From: Sulfuritalea sp. | GTDB taxonomy: Bacteria > Pseudomonadota > Gammaproteobacteria > Burkholderiales > Rhodocyclaceae | Assembly (NCBI GenBank): GCA_021738105.1 | Contig: JAIPCS010000056.1 | Span: 1-16,807 of the forward strand | Direction of reading: 5' to 3' | DNA: 16,807 nt | Shown: positions 6,182-14,236 of the stretch, piece after piece | Layout of the letters: every line of letters begins with the position of its first letter | Numbering within the stretch: the stretch's first letter is position 1 | Translations under genes and position numbers: made by a program | Notes under the pieces: model-generated | What the model saw: only the letters and a program-made list of their open reading frames with translations | Told to the model about the DNA's origin: nothing | Databases searched by the model: none

Positions 6182-8248
6182 TTAAGCTCCTGCAGCGAGC
6201 TGCACCCCTCCAAGAATCAGTCGCACCGCCCCGCTTACCAGCAGCGCCACACCGACAGACAGGGCCACCGAGAACAAGGCCTCCCTTCGTCCGATGGTTT
6301 TCAGCATGACCGCAAACGTGGATACGCAGGGGATGTAGAACGTCAGGAACAGCAGCAGGGTCATAATCTGCACCGAATCGAGCCGAGTACCGATATCCTG
6401 CGTACCTAGTGCCTGAAAAATCATCAGCAAGGAAAGCTCCTTGCGCAGCACGCCAAATAGAATAGGGACACCCAAAGCCAGTGGCAGTCCAAGCCACCAG
6501 ACGCTTACCGGCATCAGCAGGGTGTTGATTAGACTGTCTGCTCCAACGTGATTGAGCAATGCCAATACCACACTGCCACCCACCAACAAAGGTGTCACGA
6601 TGGTCAGAATGTCGCTGGTGCGTTCCCATGTTTCGGCCAGCAGCTTGCGCCAGGTCGGAAGCGCATAGACTGGAATTTCCTGAACCTGACCAGGGCCGAG
6701 TTCGCGATCCCCTCGTGACAGTACGCTGCCCATGACAGCAATGACGACGAGCGTCAACGCAAACATGCCGAACACTCCCCAGGCACCAAGATACTTGCCG
6801 GCGATGGCCAGAATGATTGCAGAACGGGCGGAACAGGGCACAAACGTGATCAATACCGAAGCGATCACACGTTCGCGTCCCGTAGTGGCTTTTGCTGCAC
6901 CCGAGATGGCGGGTACATTGCATCCCAGACCCAACAAAAATGGAACGGCAACACCTCCATGCAGTCCGATCTTGTGAAAGCCGCGGTCAACGACAAAGGC
7001 AATTCGATGCATCAGGCCGACTTCCTCCAGCGTCACCAGCAGCATGACCAGCGGAATCATGTAGGGCACCACGATTCCGGTCAGTCCGATAAGACCATCG
7101 AGTACGGCACGCCCAACCACACCCGACGTAGACAACGGCTGCCATTCAGAAAAGGCTTCTGTCAGGCGCACCGTCGTCATGGAGTCAATCCAGCCGCTGA
7201 CTTCAAAAACAACGAACAGCACCGCCGCGAACACGACAAGACTGCCGACCAGACCCCATTGCGGATGCAGAAATAACTCATCCAGCCAATAGCGCCAGTT
7301 TCTCGCCTGCTTCGGCGATCCCATGCGCATTGCCGCTTCGACCAGCGTCGCGGCTCGATGATGGCGATCAGCGTGCAACTCATCTGCCAATGGTCGCGGC
7401 AAACTCTGCCCTGCCGCTTCACGCAAGACGGAAAATCCGGGTAGCAATTGCGGAAAGTGTTCCTTCAACTCATCTTCGATGAAGCGATCATCGGCAGCGA
7501 ACTGGATTACCAGCAATGGATGCGGCACTCGAAACGCCGCATGAATCTCCGGACGGTTCATTGCTTCGTCAAGCGCTTGCAAGCTCTCGATAATGTGCCG
7601 ACTCGGTGGCTGCGGGAGTGGACAAATTGCCTCGCGCGCTGCATTTATCGCGACGCGAAACAATTCTGCGAGTCCCTGACCCATCAAAGCCACTGTCGGT
7701 ACCACCGGAATCCCGAGCAGTTCTTCAAGTGCCTTGACGTTGATGTACAGCCCCTTCTTCAGCGCCTCGTCCATATGGTTTAGCGCCAGCACGATCGGCC
7801 TTCCAAGCTGGCTCAACTCCAGCGTCAGTTCAAGATGGCTTTGCAAATTGGTGGCATCAAGGACCTGAATGATCAGATCAGGGGGAGCAAATGGGGCCGG
7901 CGGGCCCGATTTCTCGTGCATCGAAACCGGCGGACGATCGTCTCCCCAAAGCAGATACTTCAAGGCGGAGAGATCGTCACCTTCAAGATGATGCAGCGAA
8001 TGGATATTGGGTAGATCAACGACGCTGGCCTCGTCGAGACCGATCTGTACGGTGCATTCACGGTAGATGCGATGCGTTCCCGTCAACTCCCCGGTGTGCG
8101 GTGCAGTACTCGATACCGCCTCGAACAGCGTGGTCTTGCCGCCACCCGGCAACCCCGCCAGGGCGATCCGCAAACGGTTCTTGCCACGCAGCAAGGGCAT
8201 GCGCAGGGGAATGGCAGTCGTCGTAATGCCGGCCGCCGTTTTCATCAT
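6182..8248 (-). CDS. feoB: Divergent FeoB-like ferrous iron transporter (GTPase-permease)
   Basis: The 688-aa product has an N-terminal G domain (about 25-205), a helical linker domain (to about 320), and a C-terminal membrane permease with two Gate regions. Visible motifs are the P-loop GLPGGGKT (32-39), G4 NHMD (157-160), and permease cysteines in GLGCNVP (C443), PCSAR (C472) and PCVST (C641), all characteristic of FeoB. Two features are odd. The P-loop lacks the asparagines of the usual GNPNxGKT, and the G3 motif reads DLPN (78-81) instead of DLPG. GTP hydrolysis may therefore differ from standard FeoB. No feoA or feoC is adjacent and no convincing Fur box lies upstream. The start is ATG 8248, with AAAGGA 8 nt upstream; ATG 8245 is a near alternative. 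The likely role is inner-membrane Fe(II) or other divalent metal uptake. Confidence 0.85.
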   Translation of the reverse strand: MMKTAAGITTTAIPLRMPLLRGKNRLRIALAGLPGGGKTTLFEAVSSTAPHTGELTGTHRIYRECTVQIGLDEASVVDLPNIHSLHHLEGDDLSALKYLLWGDDRPPVSMHEKSGPPAPFAPPDLIIQVLDATNLQSHLELTLELSQLGRPIVLALNHMDEALKKGLYINVKALEELLGIPVVPTVALMGQGLAELFRVAINAAREAICPLPQPPSRHIIESLQALDEAMNRPEIHAAFRVPHPLLVIQFAADDRFIEDELKEHFPQLLPGFSVLREAAGQSLPRPLADELHADRHHRAATLVEAAMRMGSPKQARNWRYWLDELFLHPQWGLVGSLVVFAAVLFVVFEVSGWIDSMTTVRLTEAFSEWQPLSTSGVVGRAVLDGLIGLTGIVVPYMIPLVMLLVTLEEVGLMHRIAFVVDRGFHKIGLHGGVAVPFLLGLGCNVPAISGAAKATTGRERVIASVLITFVPCSARSAIILAIAGKYLGAWGVFGMFALTLVVIAVMGSVLSRGDRELGPGQVQEIPVYALPTWRKLLAETWERTSDILTIVTPLLVGGSVVLALLNHVGADSLINTLLMPVSVWWLGLPLALGVPILFGVLRKELSLLMIFQALGTQDIGTRLDSVQIMTLLLFLTFYIPCVSTFAVMLKTIGRREALFSVALSVGVALLVSGAVRLILGGVQLAAGA

Positions 8249-8332
8249 GCGCCCATTCCTTTCCGGACCCGGAACCAACATCGCAAAAGCGTTGATACGA
8301 TTTTGGGATTGATAGCGTTAACACCCGGCCGT

Positions 8333-10582
8333 TCAGTATTTGATGCGGGCAAAATAGGTTTCCTGCGCGGCGTCCAGTGCCTGACGCAATGTGAATATTC
8401 CCTTGTCGGCAAGCAACGGAATCATTTTGAGAAATACCTCACCGGTAACAAACGCGTCACCGAGTGCGGTGTGGCGACCAATGACATCGATACCGAGTCG
8501 TCCGGCAATACTCTCCAACCGGTGAGACTCCTGATTTGGGTGAATCACCGCCGATAAAAGCAGGGTGTCGAGCACGGGTTGGGTAAAGCGTACGCCGAGA
8601 CTGGCTTCCTTGAGCTGGAAAAAGCGCATGTCGAACGCCGCGTTGTGCGCGACCAGCACGGTCTCGCTGCAAAACTCGTGAAAAGCCGGCAGGACGATGT
8701 CCAGGGTGGGCTGATTTCGGACCATGTCCTCGCTAATTCCGTGAATCGGTATTCCAGCGGGCTTTAGAGGAATACGTGGATCCACCAGTTGATCGAAGAC
8801 CTCCTGGCGCAATAAGCGACTGTTGACGATACGCACGGCGCCCAGTTGAATAATCTCATCGCCTTTTGAAGGTTCGAGACCGGTTGTTTCAGTATCGAAC
8901 ACGGTATAGGCAAGATCGGATAGCCGGCGGTCAGTATCAATACCCGAGCCTTCAGCGTCACGGCTCGCAAAAAGGTCGAAATCGTAATACTCGGGACGGC
9001 TGTCGCTATGCAGATGTTGTGTTTGATCAGTCGCTGCCGTTTCCGTCATTTCAGCAATCGGCAGCACAATGCGGAAAAAAGCTCTGTGGGCAGCCTTGTC
9101 ACGCTGATACCAGATTTCACCGCCATGCCGGTCGATCACGTCGCGCAGCGTCAAGGGGCTGGTCTCGGCACCGATGTTCATCGGCTCCAATTCCCACGTA
9201 TATAGGGTCTCTGACGACACCGGCGTACCCGACCAGATCAGATCGACATATGCCATCCGACCTTCGGCACTCAAACGCAAACGCAACTCTCGGATTGCAT
9301 AGTGATCCTGCAGCCGCGACGCAAGGAAACTCATGGCTTGAATCAGGGCAAAACTATCCACTCTCACCCACAAATCCCGGTCCTGGTCCTCATTTTTGAT
9401 CGGTAGTTTCAGTCGGTCTTCGATGCGTCGTGCCGCAGCGGTGACAACGTCAATCGCCAGAACATCCTCCAGCGGCCAACGCGTTTTCAGGGAATCGGTA
9501 AAACGACTCATGATGCTGTCGAGTCGCTGGCTCATGACCGTCGCCTCGTCGGCAATGACCCGCGTAAAACGCTCGCGAAAGTCGATCTCCATGTCCGGCG
9601 TATCGATCAAGGTCTCCACCGCCGCACGTATGTTCGCCAACGCCGCTCGGCTGCCATCTGTCAGTGATTGCAGCACCTGGTCGCGTTCGGCCTCACGCTC
9701 GAAACTGGAGGTAATGTTCTCGATCGTCAGTACGTACCCGGTAATTTGATCGACGGAAGCAAGCTGCAAACCATCAGCCTTCTTCTCGCCCAAGGCGGAG
9801 TCTGCCGAATCGTCATCAGCTCTGGCGCTTTCGGCGCCACTTCGAAGCACCGGTGCCATCTGGGCACGCAGTAACTGTCCTCCGCGTGTCGACGTAATGA
9901 AGTTGGCTGTCGGTCCCGAGCTGCCTCTGCGCAGTCGTTGTTGAATATTCTCCAGCGAATGCGTAATCTGGCCTCGTTCGAGGATCGAGAAAATCGACCG
10001 ACCGAGCCCGATCAAAGCGCCACTGCTTATTGACGTCGTGCCCTGCGCCAACGCTTTGAACTGTAGCCGAGCCCGGCTGTTATACAGCAGGATACGGCCG
10101 TCGAGATTACATACCACGACTCCCATCGCCAGCTCCGACATCAAGGCCGCCAGGCGATTTTTCTCCTCTTCCACCGCCGCCTTGGCGCGATCGATCTGCG
10201 TTTCGACATCACTAAGCAGCTCGTCGCGCTGCTGGGCCAAGTCGTTGGCGGCGCGTGCCAGTTCGCGGAATTCAGGCGGACCTTCAGTCGCGACACGAAA
10301 ATTACGGTTTGCGCCCAGCATCAATCGCAAATTCTCTGCCATGCGCAACAGGCCATACACATACTGTTTGAACAATTCGCGCAGCAACATGATGCCGGCG
10401 ACGAATCCGAACAGCGTCATCAGTCCACCCAGCGGCAGGCGTGGCTCCAGAAACTGGACAAATGCAGCACGTTCGGCCTCGCTGGCGTCTGCCGCCAGCA
10501 GAAAGCCTGTAATGACGAACGGACCCGTCATCAGCAGACCCAATATGACCGCTGCCAGAATGAAACGAATCCGGGCCTTCAT
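8333..10582 (-). CDS. Membrane-bound PAS/degenerate histidine kinase-DnaQ exonuclease fusion
   Basis: The 749-aa product has two N-terminal membrane helices (about 6-30 and 51-70) around a short periplasmic loop, a HAMP-like and coiled region (about 71-145), a PAS-like domain (about 146-290), a kinase-like dimerisation region (about 300-365) and a degenerate ATPase-like region (about 375-510). A complete DEDDh exonuclease (about 555-720) follows. Exonuclease motifs are intact: Exo I FDTETTG (D563, E565), Exo II HNAAFDMRF (D651) and Exo III H704-x4-D709. The kinase H-box position reads SLTDGSRAALANIR, with no histidine, and the usual N- and G-boxes are not recognisable, so autophosphorylation is unlikely. 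The start is ATG 10582, which overlaps the receiver gene stop as ATGA and implies coupled translation. Its role is unknown; it may be a phosphorylation- or ligand-controlled membrane nuclease. Confidence 0.85.
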   Translation of the reverse strand: MKARIRFILAAVILGLLMTGPFVITGFLLAADASEAERAAFVQFLEPRLPLGGLMTLFGFVAGIMLLRELFKQYVYGLLRMAENLRLMLGANRNFRVATEGPPEFRELARAANDLAQQRDELLSDVETQIDRAKAAVEEEKNRLAALMSELAMGVVVCNLDGRILLYNSRARLQFKALAQGTTSISSGALIGLGRSIFSILERGQITHSLENIQQRLRRGSSGPTANFITSTRGGQLLRAQMAPVLRSGAESARADDDSADSALGEKKADGLQLASVDQITGYVLTIENITSSFEREAERDQVLQSLTDGSRAALANIRAAVETLIDTPDMEIDFRERFTRVIADEATVMSQRLDSIMSRFTDSLKTRWPLEDVLAIDVVTAAARRIEDRLKLPIKNEDQDRDLWVRVDSFALIQAMSFLASRLQDHYAIRELRLRLSAEGRMAYVDLIWSGTPVSSETLYTWELEPMNIGAETSPLTLRDVIDRHGGEIWYQRDKAAHRAFFRIVLPIAEMTETAATDQTQHLHSDSRPEYYDFDLFASRDAEGSGIDTDRRLSDLAYTVFDTETTGLEPSKGDEIIQLGAVRIVNSRLLRQEVFDQLVDPRIPLKPAGIPIHGISEDMVRNQPTLDIVLPAFHEFCSETVLVAHNAAFDMRFFQLKEASLGVRFTQPVLDTLLLSAVIHPNQESHRLESIAGRLGIDVIGRHTALGDAFVTGEVFLKMIPLLADKGIFTLRQALDAAQETYFARIKY

Positions 10583-10944
10583 GCCAGATGCGATTTGATC
10601 AGATGCACGAGATCCTTGGTCGAAAACGGCTTGGTGACATAGGCGTCGGCGCCCAGCGCCATCCCTTTTGCTGCTTCCGTCTCGCGCCCTTTCGCGGTGA
10701 GCATGATGATTTTCGCTGCGGCCGTCGCCGGATTCGCACGCAACGCCTGACACACTTCGAAACCTGACTTTTTTGGCATCATCACATCGAGCAATATCAG
10801 GTCGGGAGCAAATTGAGCCGCCTGATTCAGCGCATCGTCCCCATCGACAGCGACCGCGGTCTCGTACCCTTCTTTCTTCATAAGGTACTCAAGCGATATC
10901 ACAATATTCGGTTCATCATCGACAATCAAAATGCGACGGCTCAT
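10579..10944 (-). CDS. Single-domain response regulator (CheY-like receiver)
   Basis: The 121-aa product is one receiver domain with no output domain. The phosphorylation site is complete: acidic pocket D9-D10, phosphoacceptor D53 in LILLDVMMP, switch T83 in IIMLTAKG, and K105 in YVTKPF. It should accept phosphate from the SLC5-type kinase encoded 73 nt upstream. Having no DNA-binding domain, it must act through protein contact; the fusion protein encoded immediately downstream, with a 4-nt overlap, is the obvious candidate partner. The start is ATG 10944, preceded by GGGAGGAG (10949-10956). A TTG one codon earlier is in frame but not needed. CrbR of the Vibrio acetate system, by contrast, carries a LuxR-type output domain. 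Confidence 0.93.
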   Translation of the reverse strand: MSRRILIVDDEPNIVISLEYLMKKEGYETAVAVDGDDALNQAAQFAPDLILLDVMMPKKSGFEVCQALRANPATAAAKIIMLTAKGRETEAAKGMALGADAYVTKPFSTKDLVHLIKSHLA

Positions 10945-11017
10945 CAAACTCCTCCCGGCATGACATTTTCGGCGGCTGCAACACGACGACTATCACTCGC
11001 CGTGGCCGACCTTCACT

Positions 11018-13771
11018 TCATTTCTTGTTTGCACCATTATCGCCCGCTTGGCGGGGTAGTGTGAACACAAAACGGGTTCCTGAACCAGGTGTGCTCTCTA
11101 CCCACAAGCGGCCCTGGAAATACTCGATGATCTGGCGGCTGATCGGCAAGCCCAGCCCGGTACCTTGTGGCTTTTCAGTCAAAAGTTCGGCAGTACCCGC
11201 GCCCTGCTGAAACTTGTCAAAAATCAGATTCTGATCCTCCAGCGGTATGCCGGGGCCATTGTCGCTGACATAGACGCGGACTTCATTCGCCGTACCGCCA
11301 GCGCCGACTTTTACATAGCCGCTTCCGGCAGGGGCGAACTTCAGCGCATTCGACAGCAGATTGACCATCACCTGAATCAGTCGATCGCTGTCGGCGAGAA
11401 CTACAAGACCGGGTTCACAGGGTTCGATCTCCAGTGAGACATGCTTTTCGGTAAACAGCACGGCCATGGAATCCGCGGCATCGCCCAGCATTTCCCCGAC
11501 ATCCACGGATTCAACCGTCCATTCAGCGCGTCCCGATTCAAGTTTGGCCAGGTCGAGAATCTGGCTGATCAGCCTCGACAGGCGGACCGTCTCGTTGACG
11601 ATGATGCCAAGAAATTTTGATCGTTGCGCCAGGTCAATTTTCGGATCCTCCTGCAGCATTTCCGAGAATGCGCGAATCGAAGTGAGAGGGGTGCGCAACT
11701 CGTGCGATACAGTGGAAATGAAATCGTCCTTCATGCGATCGAGCTGGCGCAACTGGGCATTGGCTTCACGCAATTCCGTCGTGGCGCGGGTCAGTTCCAG
11801 CGATTTTTCCTCAACCTCGCGCGCGTAACTGCGCACCTGCGATGCCTCGTCGAGAATGTTCATGACTTCGTTGATGCCCAGGGGCTCTTCGGTCACCACG
11901 GAAGCCACCATCGCACGCGACGAGGCGGAGCCAATTGCTCCGGCAAGCAGGTTTTCGGCAAAGTTGACCAGGCGCGTATCCGCAGGAAGCTCATCGACTC
12001 CCGCCAGGCCCCGTTCCAGGGCATGGCGGGTAAAGGCTGCATGCGCCTTGTCTTGCCCGATGAAGCGTGCGGCGAGAGGTAACAGATCGACCACACCGGC
12101 GGCACCCTGCCAGCGAGGAATACCGGCCGCTTCCGCTCCACCGACAAACAGTGTGGCCTGCCGTGCTTCTCTCATGTTTGGAGCGCGCTGCAATGAGACG
12201 CCGATGTAGAAGCCGAGATTGATCAGCAGGCTCCAGACCAGGCTGTGCGTGATTTCGTCAAGACCGGTCAGACCCAGCAGATGTTGCGGCCTCAGTAGCT
12301 CGATTCCGAACAGGCCATGCTCTATGAATCCGGCCGGCAACCAGCCCGATTTGGCAAATGACGGCAGCAGCAGGGTATACGTCCACAACGTGAACCCCGC
12401 CGCCAATCCTGCCAGTGCGCCATCCCGTGTACCGCCTTTCCAGAACAGGCCACCGATGACCACCGGCGCAAACTGCGCCACGGCGGCAAACGAGATCAAA
12501 CCGATCGATACCAGTGCATACGCTTCACCGGCGACACGAAAATACAAATAGCCCAGACCAAGAATGATCGCTATTGCCCAGCGTCGAATTCCCAGCAAAA
12601 GGCCTGTGAAATCGGTGCGGGCAGCCAGCCCGAACATCGGCACCCTCAATAGCAGCGGCATGACCAGATCGTTGCAAACCATGGTCGACAAGGCGATGGT
12701 TTCCACAATGACCATGCCCGTCGCGGCAGATAGTCCGCCGATATAGACAAACAAGGCCAGGGTTTCCTGCTGATAGGCCATCGGCAGCGTCAGCACAAAA
12801 GTATCCGCGTCGACACCCTGGCCCTGAAAATGCAGCAGACCTGCCAAGGCGACCGGCAGCACAAAAAGATTGATCAGAAAAAGGTAAAGCGGAAACATCC
12901 ACACCGCCCGGCCCAGATGACTGACGTCGACGTTCTCCACCACCGCGATCTGAAATTGTCGCGGCAACAGCAAGGCGGCAAATAGCGACAGAAATACCAA
13001 TGTGCCCCAGGTGCCATAGACAGCCGGTGAGTCATCCGTTTTCAGGCGTTGCGCAATATCAGGGATGGCATCAGCCTGGGCAAAGATATCCCCGATCCCT
13101 TCGTGCACTCCCCAAACCACAAAAATTCCCACCGCCAGAAAGGCAACAAGCTTGACGATGGATTCGACAGCGATCGCGGCGACCATGCCCTCGTGGCGTT
13201 CAGTGGCGTCCAGGTGCCGAGTGCCGAACAGGATGGTGAAGGCGGCCAGGATCATGGCCACATACAGCGCACTGTCCTGAAACAAAGGCACGGTGCCCGC
13301 CGTCGCCGGCATGATGATCTGCGGATAGCTGGAGAGAATCGAAAAGCTGTTTGACACCGCCTTGAGTTGCAACGCGATGTACGGAATCACACCCACCACC
13401 GCAATGACCGTTACCAGACCGCCTAGAAACTGGCTCTTCCCGTAGCGTGAAGCCACAAAATCGGCGATGGACGTAATCCGGTTGGCTTTGGCGACACGGA
13501 TCATTTTCACCAGAACGAATCCAGCCAAGGCAAACAGCAGGGTCGGACCAAGGTAAATCGGCAGATAGCCGATGCCGCTCGCCACCGCGCGGCCTACGCT
13601 GCCATAGAAGGTCCAGGTGGTGCAATACACACCCAGTGAAAGCGCATAGACAATCGGATTGGAAATCAGGGATCGACCGGCATCTGCTCGCCTGTCCGCA
13701 TACCAGGCGATGGCAAACAGAATGCCCAGATAGACGAATGAGCCAAGTATGATCACCCATCCCTGAAGCAT
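11018..13771 (-). CDS. SLC5-type sensor histidine kinase (CrbS/CbrA-like)
   Basis: The 917-aa product begins with a sodium:solute symporter (SLC5/SSS) domain of many membrane helices (about 1-530), including the GYLPIYLGP and VENVDVSHLGRAVWMFPLY segments seen in CbrA/CrbS-type kinases. A STAC-like linker follows (about 560-625, ENLLAGAIGSASSR), then a coiled helix (640-680) and a full kinase: H-box with H690 in STVSHELRTPLTS, N-box NLLSNALKFAP (804-814), G1 DNGPGIP (837-843) and G2 GTGLGLP (870-876). There is no PAS domain and no C-terminal receiver, unlike CrbS of Vibrio. Such kinases use the transporter domain to sense or carry a nutrient; CrbS controls acs in Vibrio and CbrA responds to histidine and other carbon sources in Pseudomonas. 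GAGGG (13778-13782) lies 6 nt before the start. The neighbouring acs gene supports carbon or acetate sensing. Confidence 0.93.
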   Translation of the reverse strand: MLQGWVIILGSFVYLGILFAIAWYADRRADAGRSLISNPIVYALSLGVYCTTWTFYGSVGRAVASGIGYLPIYLGPTLLFALAGFVLVKMIRVAKANRITSIADFVASRYGKSQFLGGLVTVIAVVGVIPYIALQLKAVSNSFSILSSYPQIIMPATAGTVPLFQDSALYVAMILAAFTILFGTRHLDATERHEGMVAAIAVESIVKLVAFLAVGIFVVWGVHEGIGDIFAQADAIPDIAQRLKTDDSPAVYGTWGTLVFLSLFAALLLPRQFQIAVVENVDVSHLGRAVWMFPLYLFLINLFVLPVALAGLLHFQGQGVDADTFVLTLPMAYQQETLALFVYIGGLSAATGMVIVETIALSTMVCNDLVMPLLLRVPMFGLAARTDFTGLLLGIRRWAIAIILGLGYLYFRVAGEAYALVSIGLISFAAVAQFAPVVIGGLFWKGGTRDGALAGLAAGFTLWTYTLLLPSFAKSGWLPAGFIEHGLFGIELLRPQHLLGLTGLDEITHSLVWSLLINLGFYIGVSLQRAPNMREARQATLFVGGAEAAGIPRWQGAAGVVDLLPLAARFIGQDKAHAAFTRHALERGLAGVDELPADTRLVNFAENLLAGAIGSASSRAMVASVVTEEPLGINEVMNILDEASQVRSYAREVEEKSLELTRATTELREANAQLRQLDRMKDDFISTVSHELRTPLTSIRAFSEMLQEDPKIDLAQRSKFLGIIVNETVRLSRLISQILDLAKLESGRAEWTVESVDVGEMLGDAADSMAVLFTEKHVSLEIEPCEPGLVVLADSDRLIQVMVNLLSNALKFAPAGSGYVKVGAGGTANEVRVYVSDNGPGIPLEDQNLIFDKFQQGAGTAELLTEKPQGTGLGLPISRQIIEYFQGRLWVESTPGSGTRFVFTLPRQAGDNGANKK

Positions 13772-13772
13772 C

Positions 13773-13835
13773 TCAATCCCTCGCGCAGAAGCACCAGACG
13801 AGCGGGCGGGATGTCATGACACACATCTCCGACAT
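13773..13835 (-). CDS. Possible 20-codon leader ORF ending 1 nt before the SLC5-kinase start
   Basis: An ATG at 13835 has an ideal ribosome binding site, GGAGGG at 13843-13848, 7 nt upstream. The frame runs 20 codons and stops (TGA, 13773-13775) one base before the kinase ATG. The predicted peptide is Cys-rich (three Cys) with a WCFC run near the end. A stop placed this close to the next start is typical of translational coupling. An overlapping ATG at 13842 opens a 29-codon frame that ends inside the kinase gene, but the ribosome binding site is too close to it. The peptide itself may have no function. Confidence 0.3.
   Translation of the reverse strand: MSEMCVMTSRPLVWCFCARD
13811..13820. 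other. 10-bp palindrome ATGTCATGAC region (core TGTCATGACA)
   Basis: The sequence TGTCATGACA at 13812-13821 is its own reverse complement and lies in the spacer before the SLC5-kinase gene. It could be a binding site for a dimeric regulator, but a 10-bp palindrome is not rare by chance and it sits inside the possible leader ORF. Confidence 0.12.
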
Positions 13836-13872
13836 TGCCCATCCCTCCGATGGCGCCTGTCCAGCGGAGTGC

Positions 13873-13890
13873 TGCAAAGACCGCTTTGCA
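13873..13890 (-). other. Perfect intercistronic hairpin after the 66-aa membrane protein gene
   Basis: The minus strand reads TGCAAAG-CGGT-CTTTGCA, a perfect 7-bp stem with a 4-nt loop, beginning at the base after the stop codon of the small membrane protein gene. No T-run follows, so it is unlikely to be a full terminator. It may set the ratio of the small protein to the downstream kinase by partial termination, RNA processing or protection of the upstream mRNA from 3' exonucleases. Confidence 0.5.
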
Positions 13891-14091
13891 TCACTTGCTA
13901 TCGCTCTCAACAACCCAGGCCATTTGCATGATCAGCGCAAACCAGGACGCCATCAGCCAGACATACAGTGACGGCAAGCCAAAAATATCAGTACTCTGAT
14001 TGAATACCGACAACAAGGGGTAGTTGAAAAAAAAGCAGCCCATCAAAAACAGAAAGGCCAGACGCTGCGCCTTGAGCCTGGAGCGAATCAT
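13891..14091 (-). CDS. Small two-helix membrane protein upstream of SLC5-type kinase (CbrX-like position)
   Basis: The 66-aa product has a basic N-terminus (MIRSRLKAQR) and two hydrophobic helices, about residues 11-29 and 40-60, separated by a short loop with the segment FNYPLLSVFNQ just after helix 1. A strong GGAGGAGG (14096-14103) lies upstream of ATG 14091. Small membrane proteins are often encoded just before SLC5-family genes; in Pseudomonas the small gene cbrX precedes cbrA and influences its expression by translational coupling. Here the gap to the kinase is 119 nt and holds a hairpin and a possible leader ORF. It may be an accessory subunit of the SLC5 domain. The CbrX comparison rests on position, size and topology, not on alignment. 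Confidence 0.75.
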   Translation of the reverse strand: MIRSRLKAQRLAFLFLMGCFFFNYPLLSVFNQSTDIFGLPSLYVWLMASWFALIMQMAWVVESDSK

Positions 14092-14236
14092 GATGCCTCC
14101 TCCAACGAATTCTTATTCAAAAGCAATCCTACTCCGTGCCGAGTCTCACGGGAAAAACGATTCCCGGTCGCAGAGCCTCGCCCTCAGGAAATTGGACGTG
14201 CCACAGAAATAGAAAGATGGTTCCGGAAAAGCGGAC

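Noticed and set aside
8249..8332. Fur box upstream of the FeoB-like gene
   Set aside because: No 19-bp dyad resembling GATAATGATAATCATTATC is present; only the TTGATA direct repeat was found.
10583..10753. N-terminal extension of the exonuclease fusion (57 more codons)
   Set aside because: It overlaps the receiver gene in another frame. The ATG at 10582 gives a standard ATGA overlap and places a membrane helix at the N-terminus.
14188..14204. Sigma-54 promoter candidate on the minus strand (TGGCACG)
   Set aside because: The -24 half is perfect, but the -12 element is TTT instead of TGC at the required spacing.
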